Source of the DNA: Variovorax saccharolyticus
Lineage (GTDB): Bacteria > Pseudomonadota > Gammaproteobacteria > Burkholderiales > Burkholderiaceae_C
NCBI RefSeq assembly: GCF_030316765.1
Contig: NZ_JASZYT010000016.1
Location: 1 to 64,000, forward strand
Length of the DNA: 64,000 bases
Reading direction: 5' to 3'
Below, piece after piece: positions 27,943-37,713 of the stretch; position 1 is the stretch's first letter, and the number at the start of each line of letters is the position of its first letter. The notes under the pieces are model-generated. The model had not been told where the DNA came from and did not search any database. It saw nothing but the letters and a program-made list of their open reading frames with translations. Position numbers and translations under genes: made by a program.

Positions 27943-28974
27943 TCAGCCCGCGGGAGCTTGCTGGTTCGCCCGCCATTGCGTGACCGAGCATCCGAAGTGC
28001 GTACGGAACCACCTCGAGAACGAGCTCAGCCCGGAGAAACCGAGGAACTCGGCAATATCGCTGAGAGCTCGGTTGCCTGCGGGAAGATGCCGCATGACCC
28101 ACTCGCTGCGCACCTCGTCGACCAGCGAGGTGAAGGGCCTGCCCTCTGCTGCCAGGTGGCGGTGGAGCGTGCGCCGATCGACGTTCATGTGCTGTGCAAC
28201 ACGCGCCGTGGTGCACTGGCCCGCAGGCAACAGCACGACCACCAGTTCCCGCACCTTGTCGGCGAAGGTGTTTTCCTTCTTAGCGGCAAGGAGAGAGTCG
28301 AGATATGCGCGGGCATACTGGGCCAGGACCGGATCGGAATCGCGGATCGGCATATCGAGATCCTCCGAGCGGCACACGATGCCGTCGAAGTCGGCATCGA
28401 ACTGAACGACCGTCCCGAAGAGGCGCCTGTGCCGGGTGAAATCGGCAGGAGCGGTGTGAACGAAGCAGACGTACAGCGGCTTCCAATCCGTTCCCAGGAA
28501 CAGCTGCATGATGCGAAACAGCACGCCAACGCCAAGTTCAACCGACTGGCGGATCTGGTTGGGCTGGGCCGTGATCAGTTGCTGATGGATCGTGACGCGG
28601 CCGTCTGCCTCCTCGATTCGCAACAGCAATGATTCGTTGTGCAGGCGCATGTAGCGAACCACAGCGTGCAGCGCCTCGCGCAGCGTAGGTTCCTCCTTGA
28701 CCACGAGCCCCAGTGGACCGAGGTTTGAAAGGGAGCGGTTCTCGGCCATTCGAAGCCCGAAGTCCTCGACGCCGGAAATACGTGCCGTACTGGCGATCAG
28801 GCCGCGTACGGTATCGCCTGGAATACGGATCTCGGGGTCGACGAGGCACGAACGGTCCAGCCCCGCTGCGTCCAGCATCTGAATAGGGTCCACGCCGACC
28901 GAGCGGGCGACCGCAGCAAAGTCTGTCAGCGCAGCGCTGCGGATCATGCCTCTCGTGGGGCGGTCTCGCTCCAT
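27943..28974 (-). CDS. AraC-family regulator with arabinose-binding-type N-domain, copy 2
   Basis: A 343-residue paralogue of the regulator at 20423. Shared wording includes RSAALTDFAAVARSVGVDP, FGLRMAENRSLSNLG and LSDIAEFLGFSGLSSFSRWF. The helix-turn-helix pair is TARVAQHMNVDRRTLHRHL and the LSDIAEFLGF segment. ATG 28974 is chosen because GGAAGG lies just upstream; a GTG at 28980 is also in frame. It is divergent from the BKACE operon across site B and lies upstream, on the same strand, of the CMD copy 2 operon, so it is well placed to control both. Confidence 0.92.
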   Translation of the reverse strand: MERDRPTRGMIRSAALTDFAAVARSVGVDPIQMLDAAGLDRSCLVDPEIRIPGDTVRGLIASTARISGVEDFGLRMAENRSLSNLGPLGLVVKEEPTLREALHAVVRYMRLHNESLLLRIEEADGRVTIHQQLITAQPNQIRQSVELGVGVLFRIMQLFLGTDWKPLYVCFVHTAPADFTRHRRLFGTVVQFDADFDGIVCRSEDLDMPIRDSDPVLAQYARAYLDSLLAAKKENTFADKVRELVVVLLPAGQCTTARVAQHMNVDRRTLHRHLAAEGRPFTSLVDEVRSEWVMRHLPAGNRALSDIAEFLGFSGLSSFSRWFRTHFGCSVTQWRANQQAPAG

Positions 28975-29002
28975 ACCCACCTTCCGTTGCTTGTTGATGC
29001 TC

Positions 29003-29083
29003 GGGGTTAACGCGTAGTGTCACAACAGGTTAAAGGGCTGTCACAGCGGGTCAATCGGCATCTCCCCTTGCCCGGAACAATCC
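29003..29083. promoter_or_regulatory. Divergent promoter with phased TGTCACA repeats, site B
   Basis: On the plus strand TGTCACA occurs at 29018-29024 and 29039-29045, a 21-bp period, followed by GTCAA at 29050-29054. The minus strand therefore reads TTGAC-N4-TGTGACA-N14-TGTGACA towards the AraC gene. The surrounding 80 bp, through CGGCATCTCCCC, aligns without gaps to site A. The element lies 82 bp before the BKACE start codon. Confidence 0.7.
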
Positions 29084-29126
29084 TCCTGCAGCAACCCACC
29101 CCTTCTGAACCCCAAGGACCCACATC

Positions 29127-30182
29127 ATGCAATTCTTCGACGACTCCCTCCTCCCCGAGAACCAGCAGCCCCTCGTCATCCAGGTCGCGCCCTACGGCCC
29201 CCAATGGGACGCCAGCGACTCCGACGACATTGCCGTGTCGATGGACGATCAGATTCAGAAGGCGGTCGATTGCTGGAACGCCGGCGCCACCGTACTGCAC
29301 GTGCACGTGCGTGAAGAAGACGGCAAGGGCAGCAAGCGTCTGTCCAAGTTCAACGAGATGCTGGCGCGGCTGCGCGAAGCCGTGCCCAAGATGATCCTGC
29401 AGGTGGGCGGCTCGATCTCCTTCGCCCCCGAGGATGACGGCCAAGCCGCCAAGTGGATGAACGACGACACGCGCCACATGCTCACCGAGCTGACCCCGCG
29501 CCCCGACCAGGTGACCGTCGCCATCAACACCTCCCAGATGAACATCATGGAGTTGATGACCGAGGCCGACGTGGCCGGCACGTCCCTCGCCAATCCGGCT
29601 CTGCAAGCTGCGTACCGCGACATGATCGTGCCCTCGAACCCCTCCTGGCACGAAGAGCACCTGCGCCGCCTGGTGGCCAACGGCATCCAGCCGCACTTCA
29701 TGCTCGCCCATCTCAGTCAACTCGAGACGGTGGAGCGACTCATTCGGCGCGGCGTGTACATGGGCCCGCTGATCCTGAACTACGTGGCGATCGGCGGCGG
29801 TGCGGCCGGCGTAAATCCCGCCGACATGATGGAGTTCGTGCGCCGCACGCCTGATGGCGCGACGCTGACGATCGAGACCCTCAACCGCAACGTGATCCCG
29901 CTCAACACGATGGCGATTGCGATGGGCATGCACGTACGCGTGGGCATCGAGGACACGCTGTTCGGGCCGACCGGCGAGCGCATGACCTCGGTCCAGCAGA
30001 TCGAGGCCATGGTGGCCATCGCGCGGGTTCTGAACCGTGACATCGCCAGTGGAGACGAGGCGCGCAGCATCTACCGGATCGGCGAGACCTACCGAAGCAC
30101 GGAAGAGACGCTGGCGCGTATCGGATTCGCACCGAACCGCGCGCAGGGCCAGCGCGGCGTACCGATGCGCATGGCCGCCTGA
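29127..30182 (+). CDS. Beta-keto acid cleavage enzyme (BKACE, former DUF849)
   Basis: A 351-residue TIM-barrel enzyme that condenses a beta-keto acid with acetyl-CoA to give acetoacetate and a new CoA ester; 3-keto-5-aminohexanoate cleavage enzyme is the type member. The zinc-binding HVHVRE motif (ATVLHVHVREEDGKGSK) and the C-terminal block GMHVRVGIEDTLFGP are present. AAGGA precedes the ATG. It is the first gene of a six-gene plus-strand operon under site B. The side chain accepted cannot be read from the sequence. Confidence 0.93.
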   Translation: MQFFDDSLLPENQQPLVIQVAPYGPQWDASDSDDIAVSMDDQIQKAVDCWNAGATVLHVHVREEDGKGSKRLSKFNEMLARLREAVPKMILQVGGSISFAPEDDGQAAKWMNDDTRHMLTELTPRPDQVTVAINTSQMNIMELMTEADVAGTSLANPALQAAYRDMIVPSNPSWHEEHLRRLVANGIQPHFMLAHLSQLETVERLIRRGVYMGPLILNYVAIGGGAAGVNPADMMEFVRRTPDGATLTIETLNRNVIPLNTMAIAMGMHVRVGIEDTLFGPTGERMTSVQQIEAMVAIARVLNRDIASGDEARSIYRIGETYRSTEETLARIGFAPNRAQGQRGVPMRMAA

Positions 30183-30192
30183 GGAACCAGCA

Positions 30193-30525
30193 ATGTCGAC
30201 CGCCCAAGCGTGGACCGACCTGCTCGCAGAGCACGATCTGACAGAGCGCGGCCGTTGCTTTGCCCGCCTCGACGGCCACGAGATTGCCCTCTTTCGCATC
30301 GAGGACGCCGTGCATGCGATTGCGGACAGTTGCCCGCACGCCGGTGCGTCGCTCGCCAGAGGTGCGCTCAAAGGCACCACGATCCAATGCCCCGCACACG
30401 GCTTGCGGTTCGACCTTGCAAGCGGCTGCATCCACGGCGCAGGCGGCGGGCTCGCGGTCCGCACGTACCCGGTCCGGATACATGCCGGCCGCGTCGAGGT
30501 CGACCTCGGCGGCGCAGTCAACTGA
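30193..30525 (+). CDS. Small Rieske-type [2Fe-2S] protein
   Basis: A 110-residue single-domain Rieske ferredoxin. The cluster ligands are in CPHAGASLARG and CPAHGLRFDL, matching CxH...CxxH with normal spacing. It begins 10 bp after BKACE and precedes a Bug gene. No oxygenase large subunit or matching reductase is encoded in the operon, so it may serve one elsewhere or act as an electron carrier of its own; this is not resolvable here. Confidence 0.92.
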   Translation: MSTAQAWTDLLAEHDLTERGRCFARLDGHEIALFRIEDAVHAIADSCPHAGASLARGALKGTTIQCPAHGLRFDLASGCIHGAGGGLAVRTYPVRIHAGRVEVDLGGAVN

Positions 30526-30573
30526 CACCAGCCCAACGACACGCACACCACATTTCAATTTCCGGAGACACGA

Positions 30574-31566
30574 ATGCAACAGCTCACGAAACCCCTGCGC
30601 CGCATCATGCTCGGTGCTCTGACGGTCGCTTCCCTGCTGGCCATGGCACCCAATGCGCTGGCCCAGACCTGGCCCAGCAAGCCGATCCGTTTGGTCGTCG
30701 GCGCGCCAGCCGGCGGCACCGCCGACATCGTCGCGCGCACATTGGCCGAAGGGCTGACGCCACTGCTCGGTCAGTCTGTCATCGTCGACAACAAGGCCGG
30801 GGCCATGGGCGCCATCGGCACCCAGGACCTGCTGCAATCTCCGCACGACGGCTACACCTTCATGGTCGGCGTCAACGGCCTGGTCACCGAGGTCCCGCAT
30901 GTCGTGAAGGCCCGCCTTGACATGTTCAAGGACATCAAGCCTTTGGCCCAGCTCACCCAAACCGGCCTGCTGCTCGTCGGCACGCCGTCGTTGCCGGCAT
31001 CGACCCTGAAGGAAGTCATCGCCTATGTGAAGGCCCACCCCGGCAATGTGAGCTACGCCTCGTACAGCAGCGGCACGATGTCGCACACCATGGGGCAAGA
31101 GTTAAACAAGCTGGCCGGCCTGGACATGACGCATGTTGGCTACAAGGGCTCGCCACCGGCGCTCCAGGACGTGATGGGTGGCCATGTGGCGCTGATGTTC
31201 GACGGCCCGGCGACTTCCGTTCCTCTGATCAAAGCCGGCAAGCTGAAGGCCTTCGCCGTCGGCACACCAAAGCGGCTGGCTGCACTGCCCGACGTGCCGA
31301 CCTTCGCGGAACTCGGCTATCCGAAGATCGGCGACATCGCATGGATGGGCCTGTGGACCACGCCCGACGTGCCGGCCGATGTGCAAGCAAAGGTCCGCGA
31401 GGCCACGCTGAAGGTGCTCCAACAGCCGAAGGTTATCGAGCGCTTCAGGGAACAGGGTCAGGACATCGGCCAGCCGCTGACGCCCGACGAGCTGTCGAAG
31501 TCGCTGCGCGCGGCGTCCGACAGGCACGCCGCCAACCTGAAGGCCATCGGCTTCCAGCCTGAATGA
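30574..31566 (+). CDS. Bug-type (TTT) periplasmic solute-binding protein
   Basis: A 330-residue receptor with a Sec signal peptide (ending NALAQT). Family blocks are WPSKPIRLVVGAPAGGTADI, VIVDNKAGAMGAIG, DGYTFMVGVNGLV and GYKGSPPALQDVMGGHVALM. It closely resembles the Bug proteins at 55009 and the truncated one at 42833 (SYASYSSGTMSHTMG; GGHV). Its TGA overlaps an ATG (31563) of the ligase frame, although the ligase probably starts at 31590. It presumably supplies the substrate of the BKACE pathway. Confidence 0.94.
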   Translation: MQQLTKPLRRIMLGALTVASLLAMAPNALAQTWPSKPIRLVVGAPAGGTADIVARTLAEGLTPLLGQSVIVDNKAGAMGAIGTQDLLQSPHDGYTFMVGVNGLVTEVPHVVKARLDMFKDIKPLAQLTQTGLLLVGTPSLPASTLKEVIAYVKAHPGNVSYASYSSGTMSHTMGQELNKLAGLDMTHVGYKGSPPALQDVMGGHVALMFDGPATSVPLIKAGKLKAFAVGTPKRLAALPDVPTFAELGYPKIGDIAWMGLWTTPDVPADVQAKVREATLKVLQQPKVIERFREQGQDIGQPLTPDELSKSLRAASDRHAANLKAIGFQPE

Positions 31567-31589
31567 CTACGAATCAAGGAGCACCCATC

Positions 31590-33218
<1,629 letters not shown>

Positions 33219-33222
33219 TGCC

Positions 33223-34236
33223 ATGACCACCGCACTCACGATCGGCGCGGTTCCAGGGCAGGTGCGCCTGCTGTTTCCAGGCGTGCTGGCCTGCGGCGTG
33301 GTCGCTGCGGCCTCTACCTTCCTCTCAGAGCACTATGGTGCGCCGGTGATGTTGTTCGCGCTGCTCCTGGGCATTGCGATGAACTTCCTCTCCGGCGAGG
33401 GCGCCTGCAAGCCGGGCATCGAATTCGCGGGTCGGACGCTGCTGCGCATCGGCGTCGCGCTGCTCGGCCTGCGGATCACCGTCGGCCAGGTCGTCGAGCT
33501 CGGATGGCAGCCAGTGGCGATCGTCGTGATTTGCGTCGGGGCGACGATCCTGTTGTCGATGCTGGCGGCGCGCCTGATGGGGTTTCAGACCCTGTTTGGC
33601 CTCCTCAGCGGCGGGGCTACCGCGATCTGTGGCGCTTCTGCGGCGATGGCACTGGCCGCAGCGCTGCCGAACCACCCACTGAAGGAGCGCGCGACCCTGT
33701 TCACCGTCGTCGGCGTGTCGGCGTTGTCGACGCTGGCGATGATCGTCTATCCGATGATCGCGCAGGCGGCAGGGCTGGACCCTCGTGCGGCCGGGACGTT
33801 CCTGGGCGCGACGATCCACGACGTGGCACAGGTCGTCGGGGCCGGCTACAGCATGTCGCAGCAGACGGGCGACGTGGCCACCCTGGTCAAGCTGATGCGC
33901 GTCGCCATGCTGTTGCCGGTCATCGTATTCGCGGTCGTGCTCTCACGTCGCCAAGCCGGTGAGTCCGGTGGCCCGCGCCCCCCGTTGCTGCCGGGCTTTG
34001 TCATCGCCTTCGCGCTCCTGGTGGCAATCAACAGCACCGGGTGGCTGCCCAGCTTCGTCGCCAAGGGCGGCAGCGATTTCTCGCGCTGGTGCCTGGTGGC
34101 TGCCATTGCCGGCATCGGCATGAAGACGCAGTTGAAGGATCTGGTCACCGTCGGCCTCAAGCCGGTGCTGCTGATGATCGGCGAGACGGTCTTCCTTGTC
34201 GTGCTGGCACTTGCGTTGTTGCATTGGCTGACCTGA
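33223..34236 (+). CDS. YeiH-family (PSE) putative sulfonate/sulfate exporter-like membrane protein
   Basis: A 337-residue membrane protein with about ten hydrophobic segments of the YeiH/UPF0324 family. Conserved stretches are LRIGVALLGLRITVGQV, LSGGATAICGASAAMAL, FLGATIHDVAQVVGAGYS and GIGMKTQLKDL. It starts four bases after the ligase. Family members are associated with sulfite or sulfonate export, which would suggest an organosulfur substrate for the operon; this is inference from family reputation only. Confidence 0.9.
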   Translation: MTTALTIGAVPGQVRLLFPGVLACGVVAAASTFLSEHYGAPVMLFALLLGIAMNFLSGEGACKPGIEFAGRTLLRIGVALLGLRITVGQVVELGWQPVAIVVICVGATILLSMLAARLMGFQTLFGLLSGGATAICGASAAMALAAALPNHPLKERATLFTVVGVSALSTLAMIVYPMIAQAAGLDPRAAGTFLGATIHDVAQVVGAGYSMSQQTGDVATLVKLMRVAMLLPVIVFAVVLSRRQAGESGGPRPPLLPGFVIAFALLVAINSTGWLPSFVAKGGSDFSRWCLVAAIAGIGMKTQLKDLVTVGLKPVLLMIGETVFLVVLALALLHWLT

Positions 34237-34265
34237 ACGAGACACCAACGTTCGAGGAGTTGAAC

Positions 34266-35090
34266 ATGAAGCTGAAAGGCAAGGTTGCACTGATCACGGG
34301 TGGCGCCCAAGGCTTGGGCAAGGCCATTGCACTCGCCATGGCGAAAGAAGGCGCTGACATTGTCATTGCTGACGTGAATGCCAAGACGCTGCCCGGAGCA
34401 CAAGCCGAGATCGAGGCAACGGGCGCCCACTGCCTGGGCGTGCAGTGCGATGTCTCGTCGGTTGAGAGCGTCGCCGGTCTCTTCAAAGAGATCGTCTCGA
34501 CCTTTGGCACACTCGACATCCTGGCGAACAACGCCGCCCTGGTGCAGGCAGGCGAGCGCAACGAGCAGATGCGTTCGAAGTTCTTCCGGATGATGACGAC
34601 GCCTGTGGCCAAGGAGTCACTGAGCGTGACCAAGGATTTCACCGACGAGGAGTGGCACAGGTACTGGGGCGTCAATGTGCACGGCGCTTTTTATTGCACC
34701 CGCGAGGCGTTGCGCATCATGGAGCCGAGGAAGTGCGGCAAGATCATCAACGTCGCCTCGATTGCCGGCATCGGCGGATTCAGCGCCTTCCACCCTGCGT
34801 ATTGCGCGACCAAGGGCGCAGTGCTTGCGTTCACGCGATCTGTCGCGATCGAAGTCGCCGGGGCCAACATCTTCGTCAATGCCATCGCTGCCGGCGGCGT
34901 CCTGACCCCGCCGATGGAGCATTTCCTGGCGACCTTATCCGAGGAAGCCCGGGCCGGCGTGCATCAACTGATCCCGCTCGGACGCCTTGGCAGGCCGGAG
35001 GAGTATGCATCGCTGGCCGTCTATCTCGCGTCCGACGAGCACTATCTGGTCGGTCAGACGATCAGCCCAAACGGCGGAATGATCGTTTGA
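34266..35090 (+). CDS. Short-chain dehydrogenase/reductase
   Basis: A 274-residue SDR with the NAD-type fingerprint ITGGAQGLGKAIALAMAKEG, Asp in VIADVNAK suggesting NAD, NNAALVQ at the NNAG position, a catalytic Ser in INVASIAGIG and the YCATKGAVLAF Tyr/Lys pair. An insertion of about 20 residues (RSKFFRMMTTPVAKESLSV) after the NNA motif is longer than in most SDRs. GAGGAG precedes the ATG. It is the sixth and last gene of the BKACE operon. Confidence 0.92.
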   Translation: MKLKGKVALITGGAQGLGKAIALAMAKEGADIVIADVNAKTLPGAQAEIEATGAHCLGVQCDVSSVESVAGLFKEIVSTFGTLDILANNAALVQAGERNEQMRSKFFRMMTTPVAKESLSVTKDFTDEEWHRYWGVNVHGAFYCTREALRIMEPRKCGKIINVASIAGIGGFSAFHPAYCATKGAVLAFTRSVAIEVAGANIFVNAIAAGGVLTPPMEHFLATLSEEARAGVHQLIPLGRLGRPEEYASLAVYLASDEHYLVGQTISPNGGMIV

Positions 35091-35589
35091 CGGAATACAG
35101 TAGCGACGATAGGCCGATCCCGAAAATTCTTCGCAGTCACCCGCAGCCTTGGAGTTCGCCAATATCGCGCCCCGAAAGCCGACTTTCGCGTACTTCCGCT
35201 TGTGGCCGTTTTGAGCCGGCGCCAGTTGGCCATCGCGCCCTCGTAAGGTTCTCTAGAACCGGCAGGCTTGTGCATCCCCTGCCATGGCGCTGAGGCAGCC
35301 CGCCGCGCTAGCGCCCCTCTCCGGCCCGGCGGAACACCTTGGCGTCCAACCGCTTGTCCTTCAACTCCTGCTGGTCGCTGTGACCCACTTTCTCCCCGAC
35401 CTCCGCCTTACCGTACTTGTCGAAGCCGAGCTGGCGGGCATCGAACAGGCGATGTCGCATGCGCCATCGAAGCGAACCTCGTTTGCAAGGTGCGCGATCA
35501 GGACCTCATGCGAGGATCCCGCCTCGCCGGAGGAGATGCAGCCCAGCCCTCAATGAGGAGTGCAATTCCTTGGTCGCGTCGTTCGGCCA
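35091..35589. other. Gene-poor stretch after the BKACE operon
   Basis: About 500 bp without a firm gene. It holds the hairpin CGAAAG-CCGA-CTTTCG (35173-35188), the dyad GGTTCT-CT-AGAACC (35247-35260), either of which may serve termination, and one short minus-strand frame described separately. Confidence 0.5.
35309..35460 (-). CDS. Possible small ORF or gene remnant, unrecognised
   Basis: A 50-residue frame starting MRHRLFDARQLGFDKYGKAE and ending KRLDAKVFRRAGEGR. Its codon use and charged, Lys-rich composition look protein-like rather than random, and the frame is open further upstream without a start codon. I do not recognise a family. It may be the 3' end of a lost gene. Confidence 0.25.
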
Positions 35590-36096
35590 TCAAAATCGGC
35601 GGTTGTAGGAGAACATCAGGCCGGCCGTTCCCAGCAAAGAGACCTGCAGCGCGTCTTTGGGCGTCAATCGGTATCCGAGGGCCGGCCCGACGATAGGCGA
35701 ATACCCATTGTGATTGAACGGAACCTTGTCCTCGTAGGGCGCCACATAGCCGTACATAATGCCGCCCACCAGCTTGGCATAGAGTCTGGGCACGTCGAAC
35801 AGGTTGTTCCACACATAGCCGACGTAGACGGTGCCCGACTTCTGCCCAAAGGAATTGCTGAAATAGGCGCCGCCCCACAACCAGCCGTCGGCGCGATGTC
35901 GTTCCAGTCCTATCAGCCATACGGGCTTGTGCAGCGGGTCGCTGTGGAAGTGGTACGCATAGGGCGATAGAGTGAGTTCCCATGCGGAATCTGTCGGGAT
36001 AGGGTTCGACTCTGCTGCGCCGATGGCCTGCGCGTTCAACAGGCTTAGGATGCAACTTGCAAGGCTCGCTCCGCGAGTGGTCAGTGAAAATTTCAT
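35590..36096 (-). CDS. Predicted outer-membrane beta-barrel protein (PagP/acyloxyacyl-hydrolase-like)
   Basis: A 168-residue exported protein with a signal peptide ending around AIGAAES. Alternating aromatic strands follow: WELTLSPYAYHF, KPVWLIGLERHRADGWLWGG, GTVYVGYVWNNLF and LYAKLVGGIMYGYV. It ends in a C-terminal aromatic (YNRRF), as for small outer-membrane barrels. Similar betaproteobacterial proteins are often labelled sn-glycerol-3-phosphate transporter without evidence. A role in lipid modification is possible but unproven. Confidence 0.65.
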   Translation of the reverse strand: MKFSLTTRGASLASCILSLLNAQAIGAAESNPIPTDSAWELTLSPYAYHFHSDPLHKPVWLIGLERHRADGWLWGGAYFSNSFGQKSGTVYVGYVWNNLFDVPRLYAKLVGGIMYGYVAPYEDKVPFNHNGYSPIVGPALGYRLTPKDALQVSLLGTAGLMFSYNRRF

Positions 36097-36222
36097 CAGA
36101 AGCTTTCGTTGAGCGTTGTTCTCGGGACAAGATGGCGATCGGTCAAATGCGAAGAGGTATACCAGCTCGCCTATGAATCGGTTGGCCGCGCCAGGGCAGG
36201 CATCGCGCGCTTATCGATTTCT

Positions 36223-36942
36223 TCAACGTCCGGCGTCCCACGACGACCAGTCAATGCGCAACAGCGAACAGTCGCCATGTTCCCGGAATTCCATTGGGTG
36301 CTGCTGCTCGCGGTCATTGAACGATATGCCCTAGCCTGAGACAAGATCCTTCACCATGCGCGAGACGATCACTTCCCCGGCAGCAGCCCTGGCAGCAATG
36401 CGAGCCCCAACGTGCACCGCAATGACTCCAACCTTATCGCCCATCAATTCGCATTCTCCGGTGTGCACCCCAGCGCGCATTTCAAGACCAAGCGGTCGCA
36501 GCGCCTCACCGATCGCACAGGCACATCGCACGGCACGCGCTGGACCGTCGAACGCGGCGAAGAAGGCGTCGCCTGTTGTATCGATCTCGCGGCCGCGAAA
36601 CTGCCGGAGCTCGTGCCGAACTGCGTCGTGGTGGCGCGCCAGCACCTCGCGCCAACGTCGGTCGCCCATGCGCGCCGCGGCTTCGGTGGCGCCAACAATG
36701 TCCGTGAACATCAGGGTGGCAATCAAACGGTCATCGACATAGTAGTGGCGCATGCCGGTCAGGAACTCCTCCGTCGCGCCGATAGTTGCATTGCAGTCGG
36801 ACAGGTACGGAGGATGGTCGATGCCCCGCAACTCCAAGTTCTTCGCCTCCGGGATGCGCTCGTCCATGTAGCGGCTCGTCTGAACCGGTGACGCTCGGTG
36901 ATTCACGCTGTGCCGAATCAACGTCGGCACTCGAGCGCGCAA
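36223..36942 (-). pseudogene. Alpha/beta-hydrolase-adenylate cyclase fusion, truncated and interrupted by TAG
   Basis: The readable part begins with the last 40 residues of an alpha/beta-hydrolase domain (YMDERIPEAKNLELRGIDHP; the His is the usual catalytic one). A class III cyclase domain follows (ATLMFTDIVGATEAAARMGD, EIDTTGDAFFAAFDGPARAV, MRAGVHTGECELMGDK). The frame stops at TAG 36331-36333 after RMVKDLVSG, yet the next codons continue as family-like GISFNDREQ, so the TAG looks like a nonsense mutation. The hydrolase N-terminus is missing upstream. Confidence 0.7.
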
Positions 36943-37713
36943 GAGAGCGCCGCGGCGATGATGATGGAATGGGTGTGTCTGATCTCCACAGCTTTCCCCT
37001 TTCGACCGGCCAATCGAGTTGTCCCAGCTTCACACCACTCGCTGCAGCAGTTGGTTCTGTTGCCCGCCAAGCGGGATTGCCAGGGTGACCCAGGCGTTCC
37101 ATCCTTTAGGTCGGTTCCGAGCCTCGAACTCTTAGTAGGATTTAAGATTGAGGTACCACTTCTTTCTGCCCACTGGGAGGAAGTAGCCAACCTGGGGCCC
37201 GATGGCGTAGACGTGCGACCTGAAGTCGCCGAGTCGCGCACGGGGCCCGCTGTCACCGGTCAGTTGTTGATGTCGACCCTGCCTTCGACTTGACCGTGCT
37301 GCTGCCAGCTAACCGTGCCTTCTACGCATTCATAGGTTCGCTGGCGATCAGGCCGTGCAGCGAGGAGGTCCGTTGGAAGGTGATGACGATCCCTATCGAG
37401 CTTTCTGCCGCACAGTTGGCTGCATTCAGAAGGGTCTTCAAGATGAATGCACGACCGGTGCAGCCGCAGAATGGCCGCAAAGTGATGTTGGTCGGCCGGT
37501 AGACGGCAGTTGAGTCAGATGGCCTAGTCGGCTTTCTTCAGTACGATGAAGGGTGGGAATACCGGCTCGCCGCATGTAGGCGCCCCTCAAGGATCGACGT
37601 CACGACACAGGCTCGGCCGGGAGGCGAACCAGCTCTCTACCCCATGTGTTGACTGGCATGACCCGCAAGTTCTATAGAGCACAGTCTACATTTCGCGGCA
37701 GGCCACGCCGTGG
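36943..37713. other. 770-bp stretch with no recognisable gene
   Basis: This is where the missing 5' half of the cyclase fusion would be expected, but no hydrolase sequence is visible. A short plus-strand frame at 37290-37502 ends in MTIPIELSAAQLAAFRRVFK and more, with no family match I can name. A promoter-like pair lies at the right end. Confidence 0.5.
37649..37678 (+). promoter_or_regulatory. Sigma70-like promoter without a downstream sense gene
   Basis: TTGACT (37649-37654) and TATAGA (37673-37678) are separated by 18 bp, a strong match to the housekeeping consensus in this GC-rich context. Reading to the right it faces only the 3' end of the minus-strand AsmA gene. Any transcript would be antisense. 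Confidence 0.35.

Noticed and set aside
29007..30551. Long minus-strand open frame (514 codons) over BKACE
   Set aside because: It covers BKACE, the Rieske gene and the AraC promoter in antisense; the translation is His/Arg/Asp-rich with no fold, and BKACE motifs are clear on the plus strand.
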